This document shows positions 9,337-21,150 of a stretch of 64,000 nt of DNA, piece after piece. The position numbers were made by a program, and so were the translations under genes. The stretch's first letter is position 1. Each line of letters starts with the position of its first letter. The notes below the pieces were generated by a model that saw only the letters and a program-made list of their open reading frames with translations, was not told the origin of the DNA and did not search any database. Source of the DNA: Mariannaea sp. PMI_226 (Eukaryota > Ascomycota > Sordariomycetes > Hypocreales > Nectriaceae); the NCBI GenBank assembly GCA_024336345.1, contig JANFOG010000005.1, forward strand, positions 62,001-126,000, written 5' to 3'.

Positions 9337-12300
9337 GGTGATAAGGATGAGGGGGCGATGGAATGTAGAAGATTTACGAGAGGTCGTGGTTTAAATAATC
9401 AAAGAACACACTTCTGCTCGACTCCTGACCGCAAGATTTTCACTAGTCTAGCTTTTGGTAATATGGGGCCCGGTGGCGTTTTTGCACTGGCTCAACTTGT
9501 TGAACCGGGGGCTAGATTTCGGCTATTGATAGCTAGGGGCGTGGGCACCCACCTCCCTCCGACCTTTGGAGAAGCTTATTGTGGTGGGCGCATTCGGTCA
9601 AGAGCGGCTTGAACATTTCAACCGAACTGAGCCATTCCCTCATACAACTTACTAACCCCAGACGTAGCATTTGCGGGATACCCTCATGAACGTCAAAGTT
9701 GCAAGATGCTATGTCGACGCCAATAGTGTAGTGCCAATATATGCTGGCGGCAAACTTCGAGCAAAGATTACTTAATCAGCCCGCATCAGTCCCGTCGTTC
9801 TCAATGGCCTCACTGTGAAATTTCTGTCATATATGGCTCCAACTGGTATCGCTCCAGCCTCTCTGTGGCGCCTGCATACGATGGCGATGGCTCTTGGTCG
9901 TTTCAGTGCTCTCGTGGCTACTGGAACCGTACTAGGTGTGCCATGGACTTCAGTTAATAACCTGAAGTATAACCGATGGCACGATAGCAATCATCTGCAG
10001 TGCGGATTTTAATCTTACTCGCGGACCAGCGTTGACATATACCCCCTCAAAAAAAAACTACTGTATGTTATGGGCTCGTTACACTTTGTGTTCGGATGGG
10101 CGGCGGGTACAATCTCTCTACCCCTTGATGGCGCAAGAGGTGTCCAGTATGTATGTGAGACGGACTAGTCCAAGACCAAGAATACGCACTTCCAGGTTCT
10201 ATTTTCAGAGCGTATGGTTTAGAAAGTCGTCGGCTACATCATCAGTCAAATATTGGTGACTTTAGAGCCTGCTTAGAAAGGGAAGGTGATCATCTTGTCC
10301 ACTACGCAGTCTACTGATATGCCATCGACAAAAGGAAGGTAGAAACCATAATATGAAGGGTCTATGTAGGAAGAATATCGAATTTCTAATTAAAAAAAGT
10401 CAGTGCGAATGCCCCCAGGCACTGAATATTGGGAAGAAGTTCAATATGTCGGTTGGGTAGAGAGCGATAGGGATTGGAATTTGGATCCTTCCCGTCTGGC
10501 TGAAGCCCCCTATGTTCGTACTTTGTCATACTTGGAGGATACTGGCATTTGGATGATGCTTAGCCAGCTCTACGGAAGTCTAATAGACACCTCAAGTCTA
10601 ACCAAGCACTTTACAACGCAGAGCCTTGCGGCTTGTTGGAACAACGAAGGTAGGTAGTTGCCAAAATAACCCTGGCAACACACGACCCCACCATACTGTT
10701 GCAGTACCAAGTAGCAGGGTCACCTCAAAGCATCATTGTGTGGCATGGACGCTACTCAACCATCAACCTGGTAAGATATTTGAATCTCCTTTTAGTATTT
10801 AACATCCAACTCACAACTTAACCATGATAGATATTGCAAATGAAAGAAATAAGTATATCCACAGATTGTTCTCTTCCAACCCCAAGCCCTTGCTCTCGCC
10901 ACGATGGATATTGTCATAGTTAGGCTGGCTACGATCTAAGAGCATTCTTACTGTCTATCTGACTTGACGTAGCAAATGAGTTACCAAAATAAAGGTTAAT
11001 GAAAAATGGCCAAAATTTGTGATTGCAAGAGTAATTACCACTCATTGGTATATAATTTCCGTACGACTGACACTTGAAGATTGATGTATATACAATGGAA
11101 TGTAACTTGTAGATGTAATGTTACAAAGAAGATAGCAAAACGCTATTGACTTAGTAGGGGTAAAGACCTGGAGCTACGCTTTAAGGCTGTCAACGGTGAC
11201 TTGATGAGGTCCTGAGTTCTAGAAGTCCGAAGAACATGAGGTTGAGCCATTTCAGGCTTCTGGCGGCAAGTGTCCACTCTGAGCCTCTCGATGAAACAGT
11301 AAGATTCTCTGCCAATCATTAGATTCGGCAATTGATGAGGCTCCGCTTTAGCATTAGGCACCGACATTTTATAGTGGATGCTTCGAGGGGGAATAGTGAT
11401 AGATCTCGCTGCTCCGATTGGAGAGCTAGACAGGAACTCTAGGCACCAGAATAGAACTGACAGTTGAGAAGATCCCCTCTGATGAGCTAAGGCAAGTGGG
11501 CTGTGCTAGGCTCCACACATCGACCCAAACGGCCTCAAGTGACAATGAGGCAATTAATCAACGTGCCTGTGAACAAGAAAGAAAAACCGATTGAGAGCTG
11601 TTGTTAGAATCATGTGGTCGTAATGCTCCTCTGCGAGAATTTGCAGTCATGGATATTACTAATATATCTTGTTGCCCAAGGAGGCAGAGTGGTGCTAAGA
11701 GAACTAAGTACACGGGCTCCTACAGGGTATGTTTCGTCGCTGGAATATGCTCCTCCCTGATGAAGTCAAAAGTCATACTATACCCGGAGATGTCACTTCG
11801 GAAGCTTTGTCAAGCCTCTAGCTTGGGTATGGATAAATCAATAGTCCGTACCATTCCTCGACAGTTTTCAGCTTAAAAGTGTTAGTTTTCTCATACGGAG
11901 AGGAACCTAGAATTCTAGAAATTCAAAACAGTGGTATTAATACATCAATCGTTTCAGCAAGTTTTCAGAAACCAATTTTTGGCACTCTTACTTGACCTTT
12001 GGATCAAAAAGTCTTGCTATCAGGAACAAATTCAGAACGTAACTCCGCGCGGCTATAGATTGCTGATTTAGATCGAGGAGAAGATCAGCATCGGCCTCTT
12101 CGTACACGATTGAGAGAGCTAAGCTACCGATAACCCGGGCGTAGGTAATCTTGGTCATATGGGTCTTGAGAAGCTTTGCGATGCAGTACAGACTGGGTTA
12201 CGGGGCGTCTCGTTCAATGTCCTGATTGACAATGACATAGATTTGCCTCTTGACACCATCGAGGCTGGCAGCTGCAGTTTCCTGTTCAGCATTTCCCCAT

Positions 12301-13443
12301 CAAACAGATCAGGCAGTGTGTAAGAATAGCAATATGAATATGCAGATTGTAAGTGGGGTGTATGGTGGAGCGGTCCCAGCTTGCACTGGCAGATGGATGG
12401 TCATGAAGGTTGTGCTGATTGCGGGGAGAAAGTTCGAATCCGCTTTCCAGGGTCACAAACTTAACGGTCCTTCAGGCTATGATATACAAACCAATCCTCT
12501 CATCGGGAGCGGGTCTATTTAGAATTTCAAGAATACTTATTCATTTCACCAATTGGATAACTTATCGTAAGGGACTGGTTACCTATGCATATGATTACAA
12601 TGTGATACAATAATGGAGACTGCATATGTGGATAGGTTTTATTAAGTCGATTGCGTCTCAGTAGTATTGTGACGTGCTATTTGATGACCACGTTAGTATG
12701 GGTTGTTGCATATATCTAAATATAATAAAAGTTTTTGATAGCACTACCCTGTTAATTCAAATTGTTCTCATCTAACTTGCGTTGAAAATCTTTGCTAGTA
12801 TAAATCACTCATGTCCCAGCCAGTTCCTTGGAATTAGCCAAATCGCTACGAGGGCCTATCAGCGTTTCTGCACCACGACGGCTAGCTGCAAACAGACTGT
12901 GCCGCGTTTTGAAAATTGGTTTGGGTAGGGTAATAGAAAAGGGGTTTGATTGCTTCAACACATGACGGACAAGGCAATTCGTCAGCAGTAACTGGTAGCC
13001 TTCTTTGATACCTTGCCCATCACATTTATTTTATTATTATATTTATGTGAAGCACGGCGTGATGCTGGGGTAACAAAAGCTGTTTCCAAAGTGGCACACT
13101 GATTGAAGTAAATCAATCATTCCAGGCTGGGCATCGCCCACGCGTGACCGGCACTCAGTTTATGCTTAACAGGGGTGTCGAAGCAGCTCTCCCTTTCGCC
13201 ATAGGAAATAGAATTTTCAAACTGCCCAGTCCTAACGTTAGCAATAGAGCCATTTACCACGCCTACTTTCCTCTAAAATACAGATGAAAGCCTTTTAATC
13301 GTCAAGGAGCGCATTCGGCGCCTCAAGTCCTAAGTCTTCCGAGGGCCACCCTTGTCTGCTGAATCCACGCTTGAGGGCCCAACAAAAGCGAGCGGAACCC
13401 TGCATAGAAAAGCCAGATTTTTCAGGATCTGAAAACTACTCAG
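9337..13443. other. Intergenic region without recognisable genes
   Basis: About 4 kb of short, mutually unrelated open frames. I examined the longest (10403-10657 plus; 11143-11367 minus; 11601-11876 plus; 12250-12522 plus) and recognise no domain, signal peptide or splice continuation. It may contain decayed coding sequence. Confidence 0.45.
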
Positions 13444-14313
13444 TTGATAGTTTCACAGTCCAGGGTCTCAATGGAGATGCATTCTAAACCTGGCCTCATC
13501 AGCCGGATGGCACCCTGTGGCTTCGCGACCTTGTTCCCAATTCCTACCCGGATTAAGGTCTTCATTTACGGGTATTCTTCCAAAGTGTTTTCTCAATCGT
13601 CAGAACCCGTCGTAGAGTACGCACGGAGACTGCTCATTGCCTTACGAGACATTCGCTACCGTACTGCTACCTGCACCACTAGTTTTGATCACATCTGAGA
13701 GTTCAGCCAAACCAAACGGTCTACTACCATCTTTATCTGCTATTGCCTTGGTGGGATTGCTTTTAAATAGCTTTGTGGTGTTATTGTGTTTAGAGAGTAA
13801 TGCCTACTATGATTAGGCGCTGGTAATCGCCCACGAGGATATAAATCTCTACGGAGAAGTATTGAAATCTATCATGGAATGGAGTTTCTGGCAAGTTCAC
13901 ACAGAGGTAGTACTGCCACAAACCTCGCCAGTGGTTGCGGGACAATTGTCAAAACTTTCAGCGGACCTAGAGCAGTAAGAATTAATCTACCAAACTATCT
14001 AATCTACGATTCAGATGCGCTCCAGGACCTGACTATGTCAGTACGGAATCGGCTGGGCAATGTCTTCGTGGTTTCATGTTACGAAGATGACCCCATACCT
14101 CCGCTGCCCTCCTTAGTAAATAGGCCGATTTTTGGGGTAATGATTTCTACCGTTCCTTGTGGGATTGACTTTGGAAGACGCAAGCATACCCTGTATATAG
14201 AATGTCAATCGCACATCTGCCAAGCTGGGTATCCCGAACGAGGAAAAAATCCAGTGTTCAACGAAGAACACAGAATTATGTGCCATTTCCTGGAGATACG
14301 GAGAACCATATGA
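13444..14313 (+). pseudogene. Decayed SERAC1/DUF676-like esterase domain (N-terminal domain type of fungal NLR-like proteins)
   Basis: One frame keeps family landmarks despite several in-frame stops (first at 13696-13698, then after GGIAFK). Landmarks: a strand ending in IYGYSS (about 13567); a helix with ARRLLIALRDIR; IFICYCLGGIAF where intact relatives have a serine nucleophile (ICHSLGG type); FLASSHRGS for the FLGTPHRGS type; SCYED-PIPPLPS; and HRIMCHF for the DHREMCRF type. The nucleophile serine is replaced by cysteine. These domains often sit at the N terminus of fungal NLR-like proteins with ankyrin repeats, and a decayed ankyrin tract follows at 15.08 kb. The reading frame survives while stops accumulate, so decay is mainly by point mutation. 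Confidence 0.55.
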
Positions 14314-15079
14314 AAGTGGCCAGAGCTCTTTAGAGGATCACCTTACAAGTATCAGTTGTTAAACACATGAGAGTGGCAGCACTCACTCGTCTGATATCAG
14401 TGAGTGCCTAGCTGTTAATATTTCATTGCAAAGCCCTGATCGTATATAAGTCTTCAGTGATTTGGAAAGAATGTGCATGAATCTTCTCAATGACCAGAAT
14501 GTCGCAAGGGACCTAGAATTGCGCCTGAAGCCAGTTCCAGGCACTTATCAACCGATCCACAAGCACCCTTTGTTCGTCTCCTGGCTAGGCCAAGGCAACA
14601 GCCCTCTCCTTTGGTTGACGGGTCACCGAAGCTATTGAAAGCCAGAGCGTTTACTCCGCGTCCAGATTTGGCCACGACTGTATGGTTGCCTCATGACTAA
14701 GGGTTGGTGCCCTATCAAATTGAAAGGAATTGGAGGGAGACACAGCCCTCACGAGTGCTTCAGAACACTCCAATATGACATGTGTCCTCAAATTACTAGC
14801 AGACGAGCGAACCAAATTAAACATGCCAATGAGAAAAGGGAGGAGTGTAATCTCATGATATTGCATATAGTGGTATAAATGGTAATACAGTCAACGAACT
14901 GCTAAGCCGCAGCGATTACAAGGCCAGCTTATATGAAACCTTAGGGGGATAACTTTATTTTGGGTTATAGGAGGAGGGAATTATTCAATCAGTTCTAAAC
15001 AAGCTAGAGTTTACAAAGTTATTGTTATCATTAAGATAAGCCATAGCGTATGGCAATTTTGTGAGCTTCTAGTAACGGC
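14314..15079. other. Gap between the esterase relic and the ankyrin relic
   Basis: No intact gene. It may be the decayed central part of the same NLR-like locus, but no nucleotide-binding motif can be recognised. Confidence 0.35.
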
Positions 15080-15350
15080 ATGGCTAATACCTTAATAAAA
15101 CTACTCAAGATACCCAATATAGATATTAATATTGAAGACAACAAAAGAAAATCACCCCTTTCTTAGGTAGTAAATAGTAGCTATATTAATATACTTGAAG
15201 TTCTTCTTACACACACTAGGGTAGACAAGGCCAATATCGACAATAACAAGAGACATGCGATTTCATCGGCTAGCGGGAGGTGCACTACAATACGCTTATC
15301 ATACTACTTGACATGGGATACCAAAGGATGGATGCAAAAGATATCGATGA
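15080..15350 (+). pseudogene. Degenerate ankyrin-repeat tract
   Basis: The frame from 15080 shows ankyrin periodicity: LIKLLKI, IDINIEDNKRKSPLS, a TAG stop where ankyrin repeats usually have tryptophan or a small residue, then YINILEVLLTHTRVDKANID and NNKRHAISSASG. At least one stop interrupts it and no start or splice continuation is clear. It ends at the duplicated 398-bp segment. Confidence 0.5.
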
Positions 15351-15358
15351 AGGGATGC

Positions 15359-15756
15359 TGTGTTAGGGACGAAATTCACTTCTTTGGCATATGCCGCTTA
15401 CATTACCTAATACGTTTTTCACTTTGCTTGCCGCGATTTGATTGGCTCGCATTCGTAGTCGTTGGCCTTATAAAACAACCGCGAAACAACGTGGACAAGG
15501 CATCTTCTTACTATCCAATCTATCTTGTTTTTGCCCTGACTTTTTGACCTTTTCAATGACTTATGATTTGTGATACCATTTGATCAAATGGTTCTCTTCA
15601 TTTCTATCCAATTTGCTTGGCTGATTTCCGTTCCTTTCCAGATTTGTGGTGTGGCTGTTCCGGACCGCCTGTCGCGACCGTTTCACACATCGTTTTCCCG
15701 CATCACGAGACCTGCCTTTGTGGGTGTTTTTGGGCGTGGGGTTTTCTCCCAACAAA
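15359..15756 (+). repeat. 398-bp direct duplication, copy 1 (promoter-like)
   Basis: This closely matches 20382-20779 in the same orientation and length, with scattered substitutions and compensating 1-nt indels. The indels fall in different places for any reading frame, so it is not conserved as coding sequence. Both copies contain a CCAAT box (seen as GATTGGCTCGC), a TATA-like TTATAAAA or TTACAAAA 30 bp later and a pyrimidine-rich stretch. A TTTC(C/T)AG site later on could end a 5' UTR intron. In this copy the segment runs straight into the ATG of the ankyrin frame at 15757. It is best read as a duplicated promoter plus 5' leader. Confidence 0.75.
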
Positions 15757-16050
15757 ATGCCTTTAACTTGGGCTATTCAGACCGATGTACCCAACGTCGT
15801 CCGCACTCTTGCCACAAATGACCAAGTCCAACTCGAGAGACGAGACGATGGTGCACAAACTGCGTTGCCTTGGGCCGTTGAGTATAGGCATACAAAAGTT
15901 GTCAAGGTGCTTCTGCAAGCTGGGGCCGATCCTGAGACTAGAGATAGCAAAGGCAGCACTCCGATCTCCATTTCCAAACAATTTGGCAGCGGTAATCTAC
16001 TAAGTGAACTCACAGTGCAAGATGCATGTGACAGGAAAGAGGAGTCATGA
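15757..16050 (+). CDS. Short ankyrin-repeat protein (97 aa), possibly a gene fragment
   Basis: The ATG has a good context (ACAAAATGC) immediately after the duplicated promoter-like segment. One clear ankyrin repeat is visible: QTALPWAVEYRHTKVVKVLL, then QAGADPETRDSKGSTPIS, with a degenerate half repeat before it. Ankyrin repeats bind proteins. At 97 residues this is far smaller than typical fungal ankyrin proteins, so it may be the 3' end of a decayed NLR-like locus given a new start. I cannot tell whether it is expressed. Confidence 0.45.
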   Translation: MPLTWAIQTDVPNVVRTLATNDQVQLERRDDGAQTALPWAVEYRHTKVVKVLLQAGADPETRDSKGSTPISISKQFGSGNLLSELTVQDACDRKEES

Positions 16051-16365
16051 TTCGCTATGATATATCGATCCTTGTTGGAGTGGTTTTGATGCTGACACCC
16101 AAGGCTGCTTAAGTTAGTCTGCATAGTCAAGCGAGTCGTGTGCAGACTGGTCTGAGATAATACAACGCCGGGCTGTTAGCTGCCCATGTTTCGCAGGTCG
16201 CCGACCAAGTTGTGACACAGGCTATTTATTTTTTTACTGCAACCCTATTATCAATTGTAAAGCTTGTATTTGCTAAAATGGCATGGTGGAGTCATTAATA
16301 GCTGTGTAGGCATGACAATTGTGTCAAGAAGACTCCACCATCAACCTTATGGGATAATTCCATGC

Positions 16366-17334
16366 TCATTGTTTCGCGGCAGGAACAGAGGCGGCCCCAA
16401 TACGTGCCGCCATCATAAGCACCTCGTCTTTGGTGATTGTTTCCTCTCGCCGGCTATATCCTTCTGCGTATGGAACGCGTTCCTCTTCTATATCCCACCT
16501 ATCAGTAAATGGTGCTTTTCCTCAGTCATGCAATAGCGGGTTTCCGCGGGCAAGGGCAGCGTGACTCATAACTTACCAAACAACACGTTTACAAACTTGG
16601 TGGTAGCTGAACCATTCCCATCGCTGAAAACAGTAAGGTAGAGGGCGCTCTCGATCACGCTGTTCCTCATTCCGGCCTCAGTCAGGCTAAACTGCGGATT
16701 AGCTGCAGCAGCGGCGGCTAAACGGGTCATGCGGGCGTCTGCGGCAGTCTGTACTGAGATTTTGTCATCCGTAAAGAAGGCGGTCGTTTGCGCCCAGACA
16801 GACGGATCGAAATGATGATTGTCACCAGAAATAGCGTCATTTCGGCTGAGACTGCCGTCGTGTTCGATAACTTTAAACGTTAATTAGTCATCTTGTATAA
16901 TATGGCAAGAAGTGCAATGGCTACCGTCGTGCTTAGCTAGATCATCCAAATTGAACGTTTCTGGGTTGCCAGTGGTGGATGTGTGGAGGGCAACCTGCGC
17001 GATAGGGTTTACCGCGGCCTGATCAATATTTACCGACTTGGTAATCCCGTCCAGAAGGTCTTCTATCGTGATGCCTTTGCCATTACGTGGGATGAAGCCA
17101 TGGTTTGCCAGCGCATTGACCATGGGGCATGGACTCCGAACTAACAAGGCCAAATGTTAAATCATGTATGGAGACAATGTATAGGTCAGATTTACCATCA
17201 CCATCTACAGGTGGATGCCACGGATACTCCCTTAGTATCTCATCGGAACTGTCCATTTTGGAGTCGAAGTCAATGTGAGCGAGGACAGTTGACACCAAGC
17301 ATTGCAGAAGGAAAGGGAGAGGATTGAACCACTT
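16366..17334 (-). CDS. Unspecific peroxygenase/chloroperoxidase-like heme-thiolate peroxidase, start codon apparently lost
   Basis: A secreted family 2 peroxidase using H2O2 for oxygenation or halogenation, rebuilt from four exons: 17334(?)-17196, 17140-16925, 16870-16577 and 16487-16366. All three introns are phase 1 with GT-AG ends (55, 54, 89 nt). Splicing restores family landmarks: the proximal-cysteine motif RSPCPMVNALANHG, the acid-base motif VIEHDGSLSRND across the second junction, and FEEERVPYAEGY across the third. The first exon reads as a signal peptide (KWFNPLPFLLQCLVSTVLA), but its first codon is AAG (17334-17332) and no in-frame ATG lies upstream. The only in-frame ATG (17256) falls after the signal peptide. 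A CCAAT box lies near 17407-17411. Length from AAG is 256 residues, normal for short peroxygenases. Either start-loss pseudogene, non-ATG start, an unseen 5' exon or sequence error. Confidence 0.75.
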
Positions 17335-19327
17335 AAATTCAGAGGCAACTGGAGTTCTTTTAACCGTCCGGCTTGGTGGTTCTAGCGTGAAATTTTGCGG
17401 CTCTATTGGCCTGTTGGAAGTCTTATAATAATTAGTCGTGTTCGTATGGTCTGTATAGGAATCTACCTACACATGCATACCTATCTAGAAGAGGCAGTTC
17501 CTGAGCCAGAGGTGAGAAAAGGGGTTGGTCCCACTTAGTCACACAACGATTAAACCCACCACATAGTCGCCATGTGACATAGTATTAGTACTTCTGCCAA
17601 ATCGACCCTGTAATCAGTGATCAATTTGGAAGATTACTGCTTTTCATCCAACTTTTCAATCCACTAATTCTAAATACATCATTTTTCACGCAGTCACTTT
17701 TACCCGAGAGTCCTACGTAAATGCGGAAGTTCCTACACTAGCACTATTGAAGGTGAAGGAAAGGGAGGCCTTACAGTGGGCCTTTGAGTGCTTTCACAGA
17801 ATGGGGACGATAGGAATCTCGGAGTACCTTTCCCAGAACTCAGGCGAATATCACCAGGTCGGTGAATTTGCTAGATGGTTGCCCTGATGCGATGACCCGC
17901 CAGTACCTTGTCTCTCGTGACCTTTCGTAAGACAAGTCATTCTAATGCAGCACAGGTTTATGGGCGTAGTGTCGCTTTTGGTTATGTGGTCTCGCTATAG
18001 TCATTTTTTTCTTTCCTTTTTGGATGATCCGAGACATGTAGGAGGACGGCGGTGATAAGTTGCTATGCAAAGTCGCATTGGATTGGGCGGGGTAACCTGT
18101 TTGGGGAACTATGTTCGCGTGTGAGACATGGTCTATAGGGTTTCAGTTTCTAAATATATTTACACTTTATGAGAGGTTGCGTTATTCACGTAGCTCCAAT
18201 TTGATAACTTTCTTAATATTTTATTTATTTGTAATATATGACTTTTCGAGTGTTTCAGCTTTCCCAACTACCCACTTCTGACTTTTGTCTGGTAGGTCCT
18301 GTATCAACTTCACTCCTACTATAGATGCAGGTGCTGGGCAGAGGGGCCATTAGCTATAAGTCCCGATATGGCTTGTCTCAGATATTTAACGGATGATGAA
18401 CGTGTAATCTGTTTTTTTGGTTGTGTATAAGTTTCAGTTTATTCAGAGAGGATCAGCTAAGAATGCTAAACTTTTCACAATGGTTTTCCAAATGCATTTC
18501 ATGCAAATTTTCTTGCTCGTTGTATTAGAGTAGTGGTTTGAATTTAGCTAGTGACGATTAAAAATGGCGAGATAAGATGACATTTTATGATCATATCCAC
18601 ACACAAGTCATTTATGCTCGTTTATGGAGCATTACAGGTAGCTTGGGCCGAGGACTATATGCTGAGTTACGCTGTCAATTGAGAATGTAGTCTCATCATC
18701 TGTTGGAAGTTAATACCGGGCTAATCTCGCCTGCTTATGATATCCGTTCATATCACGAGTGGATATAGCAAATCCGCACACAGATCAATCAACACTTCAT
18801 TTCGTTACGGCACCGTTATGTATGAGTTCCAATACAGAAATCACCGATACTGAGAAAATGGCTATAAACTACCTAATGCCTCTTGGGCCCGAGTATATTC
18901 GGTTGTAAAATTTCAAGACAATATGATGACTGCAGAGATAAGAACTAGCTTTGAAGTTGAGATCACTTGCTAGAGTATCAAGAACGGCTTCGGCATTTTT
19001 TCTGCAATGCAAAATCGCAAGATCGTTGCCTTTCATCTTTCAAATCTCGAGTTGTACGGTGATGCCGGTGCTGCTTCGGAAAGTAGCTGTTTTGAACGAT
19101 GTGTTGGTAATTATGACTATGAATTAGCTACATATTTGATCTGAAGTCACAAATATATACTAACAATATATCTTCTAGCCAACCTCGCGTTCTATTTTTT
19201 ACGGACCATTGCAGCAACCTTCATCAAATGGGAAACGGTCGAACAGGCCAGTGTAACGAATTAGCTAGAAATCCTAATGGTGACAGAAGATAACTGTTGT
19301 GGCAGGTTATATACAAAGTTGAAAAAT
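17335..19327. other. Intergenic, AT-rich, no supported gene
   Basis: Two kilobases without an open frame of useful length on either strand. The first 100 bp probably hold the promoter of the peroxidase gene. Nothing else is recognised. Confidence 0.5.
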
Positions 19328-20235
19328 CTATGCAATCGCCTCAACATGTCCCTTGAGTTCCTCCTGGATTCACTTAAATAGTTCCTCTTGTAGGTTGCGA
19401 TTTTGGCTAAGCTTAGAGCCTGATTCCAGTTTTCCAGTAGGGTCATAGTACTGTCCATTCTTAGCACCAGGGCTAACAGCTGCCCATATCTGAGAAAGTG
19501 CGCCTTTCTCCACAGGTGTTACAAATAACGCAATAGCAACATTCAAGAATAGCTTCAAGATGAACCCAGTTGATGCATGTTGAAGGTGGGTTGCAACCAT
19601 TCCTGGATGAACGGAAATAATCTTAACTCCTTTTTCCCGCTCTGCCAACGCTTTGGCGAGGTCGGCAAGCTTGGAAGTTGCGTATCTTGCAGTAGAATTT
19701 GTATGGCCAACAGTCGTTTTCATTTTTCATATTTATAGTTATCGCTGAATGCTTGACTGTGGGTAGCTGAAGACAGAATGATGGAACGCGTCTGGGGGTT
19801 AATTCTGGCTGTCTCTCGTAGCGTTGGCAATAGCAGCTCGGTAAATAAAGCAGGACCCATGACATTGGTACCAAACTGGATCTCATAACCTTCATTAGAT
19901 AACCCTTCTGCTGCCATCATAATGCCAGCATTGTTCATGAGAATATCAAGGCGGGATTCTTTGGTAGTGAATTCGGTAGCAGCAGCTTTGATACTGTCAA
20001 AAGACGCGAGATCCAATTGCAGGAAGGAAAGAGGGCTGATCTCTGGGTTTGAATGTTTGAGCTCATTTATGGCTGCTTCGGCCTTCTCCCGAGACCGCGC
20101 AGCAACATAGATGCGGGCCGGGTTGTGTTTACCAAGTTGCCTAATGGTCTCAAGTCCCCGTGTTTCACTTGCACAGGTCATAGCTGGCGATACCCTCACC
20201 GCTCCAGCAGGCTTGATGTGGCTGCTATTTGACAT
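19328..20235 (-). pseudogene. Short-chain dehydrogenase/reductase pseudogene
   Basis: An NAD(P)-dependent oxidoreductase of the retinol-dehydrogenase-like SDR group, now broken. Seen: ETIRQLGKHNPARIYVAARS (second strand and helix of the Rossmann fold), LDLASF, the NNAG motif, the catalytic serine region SIILSSA and the YATSK (YxxxK) motif, then HPGMV. Lesions: the glycine-rich TGxxxGxG loop is unrecognisable at the N terminus; a frame change near 19720 separates KYEK from KTTVGHTNS; and a TGA near 19370 stands where relatives have the tryptophan of a WIQEEL-type C terminus, after which the frame continues to a stop at 19328. A GTGAGG near the start could be a splice donor, so part of the N-terminal problem might be a missed intron, but the other two lesions stand. 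Confidence 0.7.
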
Positions 20236-20381
20236 TTAATTTGCTCTCTTCTTCCCTATGGCCACATAGATGACGACACAGCTGGAAATTTAATAAGTAG
20301 CCTACCTCGTGAATTCGAAATCTTGATTGTTCACTCTGGTTCAGCTGCCTTCGCCAAATTGTCACCGACCTTCTAAGCCAT

Positions 20382-20779
20382 TGTGTTGGGGGTAAAATTC
20401 ACTTCTTTGGCATATACCGCTTATATTACCTAATACACTTTTCACTTTGCCTGCCGCAATTTGATTGGCTCGCATTTATAGTCGTAGGCCTTACAAAATA
20501 ACCGCGAAACATCGTGGACAAGGCATCTTCATACCATCGAATATATCTTGTTTTTGCGCTGACTTTTTGACCTTTTATATGACTAATGATTTGTGTATCC
20601 ATTTGATCAAATGGTTCTCTTCATTTCTATCTGATTTACTTGGCTGATTTCCTTTCCTTTCTAGATTTGTGGTGCGGCTGTTCCGGGTCACCTGTCGCGA
20701 TCGTTTCACACATCATTTTCCGCATCACGAGACTTGCGTCGGTGGGTATTTTTAGGCGTAGGGGTTTTCTCCCGACAAA
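20382..20779 (+). repeat. 398-bp direct duplication, copy 2 (promoter-like)
   Basis: This is the partner of 15359-15756, in the same orientation, about 5.0 kb away. It keeps the GATTGG box, the pyrimidine-rich region and the TTTCTAG site. The match ends at GACAAA, exactly where copy 1 reaches its ATG. Downstream it lies before a different small frame (20815). Confidence 0.75.
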
Positions 20780-20814
20780 CCATTCATCACCTATTCTTTC
20801 ACATCTTCACCACG

Positions 20815-21150
20815 ATGAACCACAAACACTCTGCCGACTCACATCCGGTACCGCGGGCTCGGGTGGCAGCGGCTGTGCTCTTCTACTCCTCGTGTGCTAT
20901 CCTTAGCACTATTATCTCCGAGTCAGCCGTCAATAGTGTTTTGGTACCAGTCGCGCTGCTAGCACTTCAGACGACAGTGCAAGTGGCCCTATTGACCGTA
21001 ATTGGCATGTACGAGGGATGGCTTAGGCTGTCGCGACCATGTTCAGTTGTATACACACATAGAAGCTCCGTTGAGATCCAGTGTCATGAGATGCTGATCG
21101 CGGTGCAAGTTTTGGCCTGGGCCACTCTTATACTTCTTAGAGTAATATAA
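20815..21150 (+). CDS. Small predicted membrane protein (111 aa), unknown
   Basis: The ATG (context CACGATGAA) lies 35 bp after the duplicated promoter-like segment. Three hydrophobic stretches are visible: RVAAAVLFYSSCAILSTII, VLVPVALLALQTTVQVALL and MLIAVQVLAWATLILLRVI, the last reaching the C terminus. No family is recognised. Its position behind the same leader as the ankyrin frame at 15757 is the main reason to consider it expressed. Confidence 0.4.
   Translation: MNHKHSADSHPVPRARVAAAVLFYSSCAILSTIISESAVNSVLVPVALLALQTTVQVALLTVIGMYEGWLRLSRPCSVVYTHRSSVEIQCHEMLIAVQVLAWATLILLRVI

Noticed and set aside
12415..12455. tRNA gene suggested by GTTCGAATCC
   Set aside because: Flanking bases do not form T-arm, anticodon-arm or acceptor stems; no A box lies at the right distance.
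17523..17535. 13-mer GGTTGGTCCCACT shared with 41333-41345 as a regulator site
   Set aside because: In 64 kb some tens of identical 13-mer pairs are expected by chance, and there is no third copy or conserved placement.
15359..20779. LTR retrotransposon with 398-bp terminal repeats
   Set aside because: The copies are direct and 4.6 kb apart, but the interior has no gag, protease, reverse transcriptase or integrase, the ends are not TG...CA, no target duplication or primer-binding site is seen, and unrelated genes lie between.
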